NCBI GenBank assembly: GCA_017165825.1
Contig: CM029366.1
Span: 21,883,750-21,947,749 of the forward strand
Source of the DNA: Hepsetus odoe
Taxonomy: Eukaryota; Chordata; Actinopteri; Characiformes; Hepsetidae
Reading direction: 5' to 3'
Length of the DNA: 64,000 nucleotides
Below are positions 11,645-23,239 of the stretch, piece by piece; position 1 is the stretch's first letter; the number at the start of each line of letters is the position of its first letter. The position numbers and the translations under genes are program-made. Under the pieces are notes generated by a model. The model was not told where the DNA came from. It made no database searches and saw only the letters and a program-made list of their open reading frames with translations.

Positions 11645-12818
11645 CCTTCATTATTAGGGGACTTACAGCAAATGAAAAATGACCTTGGTATTGAACCAGA
11701 TGGTAGAAATGCAATATACTGTATTTATGGTTGTGGTTTCGGCATTGGATTTTTTTTCCATCAGCAGTTGTGTTAACCTTTAGACTTTTATAGATATTAA
11801 CATATTAATGTGTATGAATGAATTTATTTGTATATAGACATGTTTTGACTTGCTTTTGGGACATAATTTCCATCTGCCTTGGGTTGATATCACTTTTCAC
11901 AGAATTGGTGTAAGTGCTTCAGTACATCACGTAACTAAGGAATGCTTGTGCACTCATTATGGTTCAAAACATATAAAAGCATAACTGCCAGTGTTGTGGA
12001 ATGTTTAAATCAGGGCCTGCAAATGACTTCCATAATGCCAACATATGCATTATAAGGCAACATTAGAGGTATCGTACATAGACTTTTGTTTCAAATGGTT
12101 AATTTCTGTCAGTAGTTGTATAGCATTTAGCATGTGTATTTTTTAAGTGAGAGATTATGATTCAAACATTTTAATGAATGTTTGAGTCTAATAATATTAA
12201 TGTAGGCCTTATGTAAGCTGTTGTATTGTCCGTTGACAATGTTTGTTTGACCAAAAACTCCACCTAATCTCTTTTTTCATCAGTGTTCCTTTGAGCTGGA
12301 TTGTCGACTAACGGAATCATGGTTGAAGGCACGGCGTGTACTCCTAAGAAAAAAGTTGTCTCAGGTTTTGCCTCAGTTTACTCATGACCCATATTGTATT
12401 GCATTTTATTATTGGCCATATGCATATATCAGTATTCTATTTGCTGCGATTAATTTATAATATATGCTCATGTACTCCAAACATAATGACTGCACAGCGG
12501 CGTCATCTTATTCCAACAGCATGCTATTCTTTATATGAGGATTACACTGATTGTATTCCATCTTGCTTTGGAGATCACTTTGCCACAAGTTATTTGAGTG
12601 ACCACTAACCTTGCTTCAGGGACCGAAAACCTTGTGTGATGAGAGAATGATGTAATTTATTAAACATGCTTCAAAATGACCCACATGTATGTATACTATC
12701 CCTTTGGAAATACTCAGTGTGTGCTGTCTACATGTCACATTAACACTGATTTGCAGTTATGTTGTGTCACTAGTTGCTCATTATTAATTTGATTGCTCCT
12801 TTTCCTTCTAACCTATGT

Positions 12819-12826
12819 TGTAAATA
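12819..12826 (+). promoter_or_regulatory. Candidate Pumilio response element TGTAAATA
   Basis: Exact match to UGUANAUA within the probable 3' UTR. Such motifs are common in neuronal 3' UTRs but also occur by chance in AT-rich DNA. Confidence 0.25.
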
Positions 12827-13005
12827 TATGACAGAATATCCAGTTTTGTGAGCCTTTGATTTCTGCTTTTTGTTTTTAACCTGGAGGTTCCGCTCTTCTA
12901 TGTTTTTTCCACAAATCACCCGATATCTATAACTGAAATGTGTCTGATTCAGTCGGTATATGTGGGATGGATTTCTAGGCCATTATGGGGGCATTGGTTT
13001 AAAAA

Positions 13006-13011
13006 AATAAA
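13006..13011 (+). promoter_or_regulatory. Distal candidate poly(A) signal AATAAA
   Basis: The hexamer lies at the end of an A run and is followed within 25 bases by T-rich sequence (CTTTTACTCTTTC, then TCTTTTTTACTT). It is the best candidate for the end of the long 3' UTR form. Confidence 0.45.
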
Positions 13012-13030
13012 CTTTTACTCTTTCAAGTAT

Positions 13031-14659
13031 TCTTTTTTACTTTGGCATACAATTGACATAGAGACCTTTCTAAAATTAATGTTCTGTTCTTGACCTCATT
13101 TAATATCTAGTCCGCATTATTTAAACAGACTTTACTTAAACTTTCCAGATAATCACTTAATAGTCTAATTGTTGATTTTGAATTTCATCACAGAAACTAC
13201 AGCAAAAGGAATGCAGTGTGGTTTGAGAATTGATTACGTCTATTTCATGATTTATTTAGCTCTTCCCATCAAATCTGGCGCCATCGTCTTCACTATATTG
13301 CACTGAATGCATTTACATACACTATAAAGTTTAAACTACTTTCAGCTCAGTCCTCCTACTAGATGAACATTAGCACAAACTTTGAGGACTCTTTTGGGGC
13401 GCATTCCCATCTAATCAGTATGGTTCAAAAGATCAGATGACTTTATATACCCATGAGTGGTCAAGACGTTTCATAGAAATTGTCTGACAATAACAATTTA
13501 GAAGCATGGAGTGATTGGTTACATAAACACCTAATTAAGGTCATTAATGATGTTCTGTGGCTTCTATTGTTTTAACAGATGTGCTCAAGCGTAGGCTTTG
13601 AAGCTAATGAAATGCAGTGTGGATAGACTGAGGCTTAAAACAGTTCCTGATCAGTGAATGTTCATGCATATGCTTCATGCATGTGACTTAATTATGAAGT
13701 GACCTTTCATGAGACAGTGTGCATTATTAGTTATTGTAATAAGCCAAAACTAAAAGATGGCAATGATTTAACATTTTTATTAAGGGTAAAATAGAAAAAG
13801 ATAAAGAGCATATAAAATAAAAGGAAAACAAAGTGGTTTAGCATTTAGAAGTTCTTGGACCTCAGACCTCTCTTTGTTCAATGTTCAGTAAATGCCCTTA
13901 ACATTGCTTCTTGTCATGCTGCTGTGCTTGGTGATGTTTAAGTACAAAGGTGACATGGAATTACCCGCGCGCGTGTGTGTGTGTGTGTGTGTGTGTGCGT
14001 GCACATGTGTGTTTTGCGTGCATGTGCCTGAGTGCACACATGTGTCTAAAAAGTCCCCAAAGCAAGCTGAAGCTATGAGATGAAATCATCATTGCCCAAA
14101 GCCTGCAGCCACAAGAGCCAGCACAGCGCAGACCTTGCTGTTCTCTATTCAGCTGTATTTAGCCTTGTTTTCCACCAAGGCTAAGAGCCATTCCTCCTCA
14201 TGACATAAAGCTGTAGCCTCCACTGTGTTTTGTCCACAATTCACTTTCTCAGCTCCATTCAACAGCATTTGTGTCTTTCCCATCACAACAACTATAGCTC
14301 AATAATCCCAAAAGCAGCCGTATACAATACACAGCTCTATTCCACACAAGAGCACAGCAAGATCAGGGAAAACACCACCATGCTTTTTCTTCACCTTAGA
14401 TTAGAGTTCAACGGAGTTCATGGAAAATTTCTGACTTGTAGTCGTTTCATATAGAATTAAGTAAGCACCTTTCAACGTGTATAAAGAAACACAAATACAG
14501 CACAAAAACATCATTTTTCATCACAATATGGTTCTACTCTACTTTTCTCATCAAAATCACCCATAACACATCTGCCATATTATTAACTATGGACTATATT
14601 AACAATTAAAGAAAATATATATTTTTTTTAGCATAATAACATCTATCAATCAATGTTTA
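13031..14659. other. Noncoding stretch downstream of gabrb3
   Basis: AT-rich unique sequence with one GT microsatellite. I see no coding exon and no recognised transposon. It is probably intergenic. Confidence 0.6.
13966..14014. repeat. (GT)n microsatellite with CG start
   Basis: A short CGCGCG run leads into GT repeats and degenerates into GTGC and CATGTG units. Confidence 0.93.
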
Positions 14660-15080
14660 TAGATGATTATCCTAAACTTATACCAGCACTCATAGGGTGA
14701 GGTCATCTGTCCATCACAGGGCAGATATGCAGATACATACGGGTAGCGGTGGCCTAGTGGTCAGGGAGTCAGCCACAGGATTGGAAGATTGTGGGTTCAA
14801 ACCCCTTACCAGTAGGTTGCCCTGAGGTACCCTTGAGCAAGGTACCTTCCCCGTCTGCTCCCTGGGTGCTTTCATAACTGCCCCCCTGCACGATGTTTGC
14901 ATGGGTTTCATTGTGGTGTGGTGTGGTGTGCTGTGCTGTGACCTTGCAATGACAAGAATAGTCACTTTCACTTTATGCAAAGACACCTAGCAGTGGTTTA
15001 ACTAGGGGCACCAGGGCAGGGGACTGAATCCAGAACCCTCACACTGTGAGGAGACGGTGATAAGACTGCACCTGTCTCCC
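14660..15080 (-). mobile_element. Family B SINE remnant split by a family A SINE
   Basis: The left piece (14660-14740) matches the family B body seen at 48650-48915 (CCAGCACTCATAGGG, CCATCACAGGGCAG). The right piece (14975-15080) resembles the reverse complement of a tRNA-derived head (GGACTGAATCCAGAACCCTC). A family A SINE in the opposite orientation sits between them, which implies insertion of A into an older B copy. The B pieces are strongly diverged. Confidence 0.6.
14741..14974 (+). mobile_element. tRNA-derived SINE, family A
   Basis: The head has an RNA polymerase III A box (TGGCCTAGTGG) and B box (GGGTTCAAACCCC). The shared block TTGCCCTGAGG...CCTTGAGCAAGG follows. The body then runs through CTGCCCCCCTGCACGATG and a GTGGT-rich stretch to the tail AGTCACTTTCACTTTA. 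It is nearly full length. No clear target duplication was found. Confidence 0.85.
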
Positions 15081-15803
15081 AACCTATGATCACAAAGGAA
15101 ATGAGGAAAATATAATGGAAAATGCAGAAATGAGGAATTTTTCCCTCATGTTAGGAAAAATAAACTGCCAATAGGGTGAGAAAAATGTGCTTGATAAGAT
15201 TTATTGAAATAAGAGAAATAAGCGAGGGCATAAGCCTGCATGCAGATTTTGAGGATGATGTTTTGGTGATGGTCGCTGACACACTTTTCAGCTGAAATGA
15301 CTGAATATATCTCATAGATCTCTGAGTGAAACAACAAAGTCAAATATGTTCATTGAGAAGGGCTGAAAAATACCAAACTTGCTCTGAATTTCAGCCTTTT
15401 GTCAGTTGGTTTTGGACTTGGTATTAAAAGCATGCATTCATTTTGTACTGATGCATGTTTTTACTGTCTAGCTGTCTGGATGACTTTGAAATGTCCCTTC
15501 TTAAATGAATATTAATGTTGGCTTTGCTGTATTGCTGATTTGTTGGCATGGGTGCAACTGATTTAGCCAAAAGAGTGGCCCTCACAGCCAGGATCTCAGC
15601 TGAAGGGCATGTAGTTTGGAATATTTCAGTTTAGTAAATTAAGAGAATCCGAATGGATGGGACCTGGGGAAATTATTGCTTACTTTGAAAAGTGGCTATT
15701 CTCAGCATCACATCACAAATGGGTTGGATCTGGCAATTTGATGACTAAATATATGTGCATGGTTTGATTTACAACTGCTGTTACTACTACAACTACTACC
15801 ATT

Positions 15804-15889
<86 letters not shown>

Positions 15890-17420
15890 TATGCATTCAA
15901 TATTCTGAGCGCTTTAGCATGATTTGTTCACTGATGATGGTCTTCTGTGCCATCACTCTGACCTGATCTAAAATCTCCGCATGAAGATTAATTTCCCTCA
16001 TCAAAATCTCCCTTCCAGGCCTAATGATATGTAATCATTTTCAATATTTCATGAATATCTTTGCTGTCATTTGATAAGCATCTTGAAACTTTGTCCAAAA
16101 AAAACTTCACAAAATTCCAATGCCGAGAACAAGGACTCCAAGAAGGGTTTATTTCTTTCATTGGTTCTTATAAGCTTTTTTGAGGAAAGGTATTTTATTG
16201 GGCTTTTTAAAATTTTTTTATTTAATTTTTTTTTGCTGTGTGTTTTTCACTTTCTCTCTGTTTACTCTTTATTTTCACCATTTCCTCCTATATAAATATT
16301 CATCATAGAAGAAGAGTTTGATGAGTGAAGAGTTTGCCATAATTACTCATGTCTACATGTTTTCAGTGATTATGCAGGCGAGGGGTATTAACTGCATGGA
16401 CACGTGTGCATAAGGAGGGTAGTGCGAGGTCATGTGCTGCACAACTGAGAAAGGCAAACACACATTCATTTATTTTAGTTAAATATCCTTTGACAGCTTC
16501 ACATAGTCACATATACCTAATTAAGGCGAAAAATGCAGGTGCAGGCAAAGTCATTTTTAATGAAGCCCAGGGGGTGTCTTTTGATGTTTTGTTGCTTTTT
16601 TTCAGGTTTTCCCCTTTCACCTCACTAATGGAAAGATAATTTTGGATCTCGGAGGCGTAGATCTGTCTTTAAAGCTAACATTATTCAGCCTTTTAGGCAG
16701 AAAGAGGTAGGGCCTGGGGTGTTATGCTTCCCTCAGGGCCCTTAAGGTCACCTGAGTGCAGTCAGTCAATGTGGTAATTGATGATAAAACTGAAATTAAT
16801 TAAAATAACGGTTCATGCTTTATTATTTTATATGCACTTCATAGCTGAACACAAAGTTAGGTGTTTACTTGCAAAAACAACAAAGAATACAAATATAATA
16901 CGAGGCGTGTTTCAGTGTTTATTCAGGCAGATGCTACATGTGGTTGTGGTTGCTCGGTGTCGATGTAAAGGGCGTAAACCGATAAGGCCGAGGTTTCTCT
17001 CTAGGGGCCACGCATCTCCACTTCACTGCTGTACCCCTTACACTGGGCCTGGAAGGGCCACTCTGACATTTGGCTAATCACGCAGCGACACCCGGTATTA
17101 AAAAACCTTTTTCTCTTTCTAACACTCTGATCTGTGCAAGCAGAGCATGTGCTGGAAGGCAACATATAGCAATGCTGTGAATGTTAATGCAATGAAATCA
17201 AACAGGACTCATAGACATCAGACTCAGACTTCAGCACTATGAGATTAAAGTAACCACACATATTAAAGCATAGCTTAGTGAAGTAGTGCTGAGTTGCTTG
17301 TCTAGAGCAATGAACCCCTTGACAGCTTAACTGCAGTTCATTTCATTGATCACGTTTCACTTCTTAGGTAAAAGATCCCAGATTAGTGTGAATGTGTCGA
17401 CCTATTTTACATGATGTAAT
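15081..17420. other. Noncoding stretch with a possible conserved element
   Basis: There is one trinucleotide array (15802-15893) and no recognised gene or transposon. The part from about 16,330 to 16,760 is less AT-rich and carries TTAAT, CTAATTAAG and AGATAAT type motifs without simple repeats. It looks like a candidate conserved noncoding element, which is inference only. Confidence 0.4.
15802..15893. repeat. Trinucleotide array (ATG)n-(ATT)n
   Basis: About 15 GAT/ATG units are followed by about 14 ATT units. The minus-strand frame reading poly-Asn and poly-His is a repeat artefact. Confidence 0.97.
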
Positions 17421-17639
17421 ACACTGTGTACAATTATTAGGCATGCGAGTATTGTCAGGATTCATTTTAATCTGCAACAAACCCAGTGCTATCAGTCAGT
17501 CCAAAATGTTAATAACCCAGAAAGCTGAATGTTGCACAAATGTGGAAATGTGAGTGTGAACCTTCTCAGGAGGATACATATGTGTGCACAATTATTAGCC
17601 AACTATTAGTGTGTAGAATTATTACGCAACTACATGCAA

Positions 17640-17716
17640 GAGAGCTGGACTGTTCCTTCCCTGTAAATCTCCCATTTAAGAAGGTCCACAAGTTCTCGAT
17701 AGGGTTTAGGTCAGGT
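17640..17716 (-). pseudogene. Tc1-like transposase fragment (PDLNPIENLW region)
   Basis: A short open stretch reads PDLNPIENLWTFLNGRFTG on the minus strand. This motif is typical of the C-terminal catalytic block of Tc1/mariner transposases. It is only about 25 codons long, with stops beyond, so it is a relic inside the transposon. Confidence 0.85.
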
Positions 17717-18211
17717 GCGGAAGGGGTCCATGCCATTATTTTTTGAGGCTTTTACTGGTGAATCACGCAGTGGAGAACTTAAGCCTGAAAAGGTCCAACT
17801 AGCTCATCTTTAATAATAGCAGCCCACACCAGTACCCCACCTCCACCTTGCTGGAGTCTGGGTGGAAGTGAAGCTGTGTGCCATTACGGATCCAGCCACA
17901 GGCCCAAACTTCTGGTCCATCAAGAGTCACTTTCATCTCATCAATCCATAAAACCTTTGAAAAATCTGTCTCAAGATATTTCTTGAGTCTTGATGTTTAA
18001 ATCTTATGTGTCTGGTTCAGTGGTGGTCAGGTTTCAGCCTTCCTTTCCTTGGCCACGTCTCTGAGCACTGAACACTCCAGGTAGGTTCAGTTCTGGAATA
18101 TGACAGCACTGGAGGATCATGGGTTCCTGGGAGCTTTTTGATTCTTCTCAATCTTTGGCAGTTCATTTGCCTCATTTTTCTCAACAAGTTTCTCGCGACC
18201 CTGTTGACACA

Positions 18212-18321
18212 CTGTGCTGCATATGTGTGTGTATGGGTAAAATACAGAAGATGAATTCCATTGTGTCTCACTGTGGGCTTTGCTGTGTTTCACAATGTCA
18301 GGAATAGTCACTTTCGCTTTT
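18212..18321 (+). mobile_element. Family A SINE, 3' half, inside the Tc1-like relic
   Basis: The copy begins at CTGTGCTGCA and runs through GTGTGTATGGGTAAAATACAG to AATAGTCACTTTCGCTTTT. The tRNA-like head is missing (5' truncation). The copy interrupts the Tc1-like sequence shortly before its right terminal repeat, so it is the younger insertion. Confidence 0.8.
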
Positions 18322-18353
18322 ATACTCACATGCCTAAAAATTGTGTACATGGT

Positions 18354-18892
18354 GAATTTATTATATTATTCACTTAGAAGAGCAGGTGTGTCAAACAAGT
18401 TTCTATAATTTGATCACTCAGTGGGAAAATGCACATTTGTTACCACATGATGTTATTTGCTCTGTTACCTCTCTGCTGATATGGGCCATGTCTGGAATCC
18501 AGCCAAAATTAACATCACAACTCAATGCATTTCCAACTGACTGTCAAGTGAATGGGTATGTTACAAACAACAGATGTGTTATAATTCATAATGGATTTAT
18601 ATGCGTTTACAAAAACATAATGAGACCTGCTTCTTTGTAATGAAGATTTAGCCCATAGCTATTGATTAGTAATTGGGTGCTACTTCTCTCCTGCTACCGT
18701 AAATAAACCTGTAGGCTGTGTGTGTTTTCTGCCTGCCAGCCAAAATGGCAGAGATAAGGAAAGGGATATATCAAATATAACAGAAAAAAAAAAGTTGTTA
18801 TTACTATGTAGAATTCATTATAAATAACAAATATTTATTTTAGACGTATGCCACACTCTTTAAGATTTAATGTGTGTGCTTGTGCATATACA
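18354..18892. other. Noncoding stretch between two Tc1-like relics
   Basis: AT-rich unique sequence in which I see no gene or repeat. Confidence 0.55.
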
Positions 18893-18894
18893 TA

Positions 18895-19405
18895 CAGTAC
18901 TGTGCAACAGTTTTAGGCAAGCGTGGAAAAAATGCTGTAAACAAAGAATGCTTTCAGAAATATAAATAATGATTGTTTATTTTTAGCAATTTACTCAAAT
19001 CAATATTTGGTGTTACTACTTTTTGCCTTCAAACCAGCATCAGTTCTTCTGGCCCCACAGAGCCCTGATCTCAACATCATCCAGTGTGTCTGGATTACAT
19101 GAAGAGACAGAAGGATGTGAGGAAGCCTACATCCACAGAAGATCTGTGGTTAGTTCTCCAAGATGTTTGCAACAACCTACCAGCCGAGCTCCTTCAAAAA
19201 CTGTGTGCAAGTGTACCTAGAAGAACTGATGCTGTTTTGAAGGCAAAGGGTGGTCACACCAAATATTGATTTGATTAAGATTTCTCTTTTGTTCATTCAC
19301 TGCATTTTGTTGATTGATGAAAATAAATGATTAACACTTCCATTTTTGAAAGCTCTTTGTTTACAGCATTTTTTCCACACCTGCCTAAAATTTTACACAG
19401 AACTG
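18895..19405 (+). mobile_element. Tc1/mariner-like deletion derivative with long TIRs (511 bp)
   Basis: The ends are CAGT...ACTG flanked by TA target duplications (18893-18894 and 19406-19407). The terminal inverted repeats extend about 70 bp and share TTTTAGGCA, GTGGAAAAAATGCTGTAAAC and CAAAGA. Internally it retains a damaged transposase C-terminus. A second, inverted relative lies at 39927. The size indicates a non-autonomous deletion product. Confidence 0.9.
19024..19269 (+). pseudogene. Tc1-like transposase C-terminal remnant
   Basis: One frame gives PQSPDLNIIQCVWIT followed by a stop. A continuation in the same element gives STEDLWLVLQDVCNNLPAEL and ends KAKGGHTKY and a stop, a typical Tc1 transposase C-terminus. 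The N-terminal and most of the catalytic domain are absent. The protein cannot be functional. Confidence 0.85.
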
Positions 19406-19431
19406 TACACGTAAGTAATGCACAGCTGTTT

Positions 19432-19596
19432 AAGTAAAGTGAAATGCAACCTCTGCTTTCCACCCATACACACACACCGTGCAGCAGGGGCAGCTATTGA
19501 AAGAGCCAGGGGAGCAGTGAAGGTGGCAGTACCTAGCTTAAGGGTACCTCCGGGCAACATACTGGTCTGGGATTCGAAACCCACAACCTTCCGGTA
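19432..19596 (-). mobile_element. Family A SINE, truncated
   Basis: In plus-strand reading it runs AAGTGAAATGCAACCTCTGC, CACACCGTGCAGCAGGGGC, GGTACCTCCGGGCAAC and GGGATTCGAAACCCACAA. The A-box end of the head is missing. Confidence 0.8.
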
Positions 19597-21017
19597 TTAA
19601 GTAATAAAGTATTAAGTAATTAAAGTAAGTAACTCTCTAGTAATCAAAAGTTATGTCCACATCCTAAAGTGTGTTGTTGAAAGAATCTGGGTATTAATAT
19701 TGAAGGTCTTAGCCGCATAGCTCAAACTAACGAAGCAAAGATTTGACTCCAAACATGCATTGTAAATGGAAAATTTAGATTTTTTGTTTTCCTGGAACTG
19801 AACTGCATAAGAGAGCAGAGGAAGATGAAACTAGCATTTTCTGTTTAAGGCTACACGGCCTATTGTACACCTTATTCATAAATCCCTGTTATACTGAGAA
19901 CAGAAAACGTACTATTGGATTGTATATGAGGAGGCAAACTCCGTTTCAAACTGTTTAATCCTCATAAGAGGCCTTTGCATGTCATTTAGATGAGTAATGT
20001 ATGGCTAAACAGAAGTGAAATCTTCATTTTTATGCAAAGTGCAAATCCTTTTTGACTGCTTAATAGGTTTTACGCCTGAACAGAAATCTTATTATAGTCT
20101 CAGATTCATTTCCTACTTGAATGTTTTTTCTCCATATATTCAGACCTTTCCTCTCTTGGATGTCCCAAGTTTTCCCTTCCAGATTTTACAGATATTTATT
20201 ATTTTAACAGCAAATTGAATGCTGACAAAAATCCTACTGAACTTGAAGCTTTCTGCATAAATAAAATATGTAACTTTAACAATATCAAATTGTCTGCCTT
20301 AGTTTTTATTACCTAAAATGCTGTGCCTTCAGATGAGCATCAGTATATAATATCCCTTACATCCATGTTTTATTCAGAAGATAAAAACGAAATGTAGTGC
20401 AGTTTTACAATGTTTTATGATCAGCACTGTAAGGTCTCATACTGCAAACATATTCTCAATGTTTGCTTCAGTCTACTTGACAGAGTGACTGATTAGTGCA
20501 GTGTCAAATGTCACAAGATGAATAATTACAGCATACATGATTAATTAAAGCACACTATCAGCTGTTAGCCCCTCAGCTAAAGGAAAATTGACATGGTAGA
20601 TTTGAAAGGTCCAAATATGTAACTGGTTAGTTTGGAGAAAAACAGATTAGTGTGGCAAACAAGCTTCGCTGCTGTATCAATTGGATTAAATAGCATTTAA
20701 TGTAAATTACAGATGTGATATAATGCTCAAAGGGGAGGTCCCAACCACAGGGAGCACTTGCAAAATAGTTCTCTGAGATTAAAAAGGTGTAAGTTAATAT
20801 GCTTCAACTACAAAACAACTGCACCTGAAAGAATGAATGTAAGTAATAAGGTTGATCAGTCAAAGGGAAACTGCAGCGCAAGTTTGATTTTCACTGAACA
20901 TGATTTTAATTTTTTGATGGCCACATGAAATGGCCTCTACCAAAGAAATTATTTTGAACACTTCACAACCCAGACTGCTAAAACTGCAAAACTTTGACCT
21001 CAGTCTAACAATCACCT
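19597..21017. other. Noncoding stretch, nothing recognised
   Basis: AT-rich sequence without coding exons, microsatellites or recognised transposons. Confidence 0.55.
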
Positions 21018-21740
21018 CTTTCTTTTACATTCCAGTCTTCATAATATATCAAGATAAATATACTAAACAACCCTCAGGGGTTGTTCTTATACTAAGAATA
21101 ATGTATTTATAACATACGCAGTGAAATATGTAAAATATTCAGATTACTAGCTACTTTTTCTTCTTCTTCTTCTTCTTCTTCTTCTTCTTCTTCTTTCAGC
21201 TGTTCCCATTTAGGGGTCGCTACAGTAGATCATCCGTTTCCTTTTCTTCCTGTATTCTGCATCTTCCTCCTTAAAACCAATCACCTGCATGTCCTCTCAC
21301 ACCACATCCATAAACCTGCTCTTTGGTCTTCCTCTTTTCCTGACAGCTCCATTTTCCGTATCCTCCTCCCAATATAATCCTCGTCTCTCCTCTGGACATG
21401 TCCAAACCAACGCAACCTTGCTTCTTAACTTTGTCTCCAAATCATCCAACCTGAGCTGTCCCGCTAAGACACTCATTTCTAATGAATTAGTTATTTCAAA
21501 TTACTAGCTACACAGTGCAATATTACATTTTTTGATTTCTTGCCAAGTTACACAGTCAAAAATGATATAGACACTACTTAATTAGAAAATCTACTTAGAA
21601 GTAGGCTTTTGTTGAAGGTAAAAATAATTCCGTGGTCTTTAAAGGACTTAAACATTGAAAATGATTCACATAACACTATCATTCTATGCCCTTGTAGGTG
21701 TTAACTCCTTCTCTTATTGGCTGTCTCTGTTGAGGGGCCT
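21018..21740. repeat. Local repeat unit, copy 1 (interrupted by a LINE fragment)
   Basis: The unit contains TTCCAGTCTTCATAATATATC, ATGTATTTATAACATACGCAG, GATTTCTTGCCAAGTTACA and TTAACTCCTTCTCTTATTGG in that order. The last three blocks reappear with mutations at 23240-23575, and the first reappears at 21737-21795. The unit is interrupted at 21155-21499 by an inserted LINE 3' fragment. I do not recognise the family, and no coding is visible. It may be an unclassified transposon or a local duplication. Confidence 0.7.
21155..21499 (-). mobile_element. Non-LTR retrotransposon 3' fragment with (AAG)n tail
   Basis: A perfect 12-bp target duplication, ATTACTAGCTAC, flanks it at 21143-21154 and 21500-21511. 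On the minus strand the 3' end of a LINE reading frame is visible in degenerate form, with the teleost signature GGGGTCGCTACAGTAGATCATCC in the plus-strand orientation. The tail is a TTC/AAG microsatellite at 21159-21195. It is 5'-truncated to about 345 bp. I cannot name the LINE clade firmly. Confidence 0.82.
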
Positions 21741-21795
21741 TCTTTCTTTCATATTCCAGTCTTGATAATATATCAAGATAACCCTCAGGTTACAG
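21737..21795. repeat. Local repeat unit, partial copy 2
   Basis: CTTTCATATTCCAGTCTTGA and ATAATATATCAAGATAACCC repeat the start of the unit at 21018. It therefore adjoins copy 1 in direct, tandem orientation. Confidence 0.65.
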
Positions 21796-23239
21796 TGCAA
21801 TTTTCTGCTTGTAAAAGGAATAGATTAAAATATGGACTTACTGGTGAAACAAACTCTGTAATAGACTTCTATATATTTACTGTATTACATATATGTTGGT
21901 TAAAGGTTTGGGAAGATTAGAAACGTTTCTGTATTTCTGTATAAATACAGAATTTCTAGAAGTATATAAAAGTCCTAGAATTCTATTAAAGTGAACCCAG
22001 TCAAATGACAAATGAGACATAACATTATATTTGCCCGTTTATTTACTAAGGCAAAACTCACGTCTTACATATGAAATATTACATATCTGTGAATGGCAAA
22101 AGATTGTGAACCATCTAGTTTTAGTATCTAGTGTGAGTCCCCTGTGCAGCAATAACTGCAGCTAACCAGTATCTGTTGACCAGTTCTGGAGGAATTTGAA
22201 CAGAGAAATTTGGTCCATTTCTTTGTACAGATTTATTTGGTATTTGGTATAGAATAAAACAGAAGAATACAGTATAAAGATTTTCTGACACTTAATGACC
22301 ACAAAAAGCAATATACACCTGGCAGATCACCTTTTCTCTTCTGTGTGTTTCATTCTTAAACAAGCATATTTTAACTCACACCTGAATGTCTTCTTTTCTG
22401 CAATGGTCATGTAAATAAACGCAGCCACAGGTCGTCACCTGTATCCCAAGGACTTTTGGATAATTGGCTGCTGCGAATTCCAAATTAAAACAGTCCTCAG
22501 CACTAAGGACACACAGGAGGAGCAACTGAGGAACATCTGAGCACCCCTTTAAAAGGAATAATAAAAAAATGAGACACTTGCCACTTGACACTTGTCATGT
22601 TTACAAGTTAAATGCTTTCCATAAATAGAAGCAAACATGTTTGCAATGGTTATCCATCCAATTTAACCATTGCCTTTTTCTGCAGAATGCATTTCTGCAA
22701 GTGTTCATACCTCATGTAATTGAATATAATATAATAATGAAATTGCTGGTACATTTGGCTTTAAAAAATTGTTTTAACAAGCTCCAAAGAACCAATGAAC
22801 TCACTGAGAAGGCAACTTTATTGTTATTCATACAGTTACACATAGAACCTTCACACACTAAGAGCCCAGGGAAGGTTCTTTCTTTTAAAGAGTGTGCAGG
22901 CAGGGCCGGTGGGTTACAGTGATGCACATGATGGGTCAGGAGAGGCTGAAGAGTGGCGATAAGAGCAAATTTCATCCAAGCCTGCAGAGACTTAGAATGG
23001 CCCTGCTGGAGAGACGGGCTCCATCAAGGCCTACTCCATGCAGGGCAGCCATGATAAATCTCCTCCACAGAACTAGGTGGCAAGTAAGAGATATAATGTA
23101 GAAAAACCTTCAAAATAATTTCTTCTCTGTAAGCGTAGACATATAAATGTAGCATGAAGATGGATACACTCATTCTGATCAACGACCTTCCGCAGGTTAT
23201 TCTACTGAAACAACCATTTGTTTACACGATCACTAAAAT
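21796..23239. other. Noncoding stretch with an exon-like GC-richer block
   Basis: Mostly AT-rich unique DNA. The block at about 22886-23090 is less AT-rich and ends near GGCAAGTAAGAG, which resembles a splice donor. Its 69-codon frame matches nothing I recognise. It could be a noncoding RNA exon or chance. Confidence 0.35.

Larger units (their letters stand above)
11192..13030 (+). other. Probable 3' UTR of the gabrb3-like gene
   Basis: The sequence downstream of the stop codon has no coding features and includes a short AC microsatellite, a Pumilio-type motif and two AATAAA hexamers. The distal hexamer is followed by a U-rich stretch, so I place the likely longest end near 13,030. Beta3 transcripts in other vertebrates have long 3' UTRs, which fits. 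The exact cleavage sites are not visible from sequence alone. Confidence 0.55.
17421..18353 (-). mobile_element. Tc1-like DNA transposon relic with terminal inverted repeats
   Basis: The left end (CACTGTGTACAATTATTAGGCATG, start near 17,422) and the right end (CATGCCTAAAAATTGTGTACA) are diverged inverted repeats of the AATTATTAGGCA type common in fish Tc1 elements. On the minus strand, 17640-17716 translates as PDLNPIENLWTFLNGRFTG, the region around the third catalytic acidic residue of a Tc1 DDE transposase. The rest is degenerate and internally deleted, at about 0.93 kb including a later SINE insertion near the right end. It is non-functional. Confidence 0.85.

Noticed and set aside
15708..15896. 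Poly-Asn/poly-His frame on the minus strand
   Set aside because: It is a translation of the ATG/ATT trinucleotide array, with no gene context.
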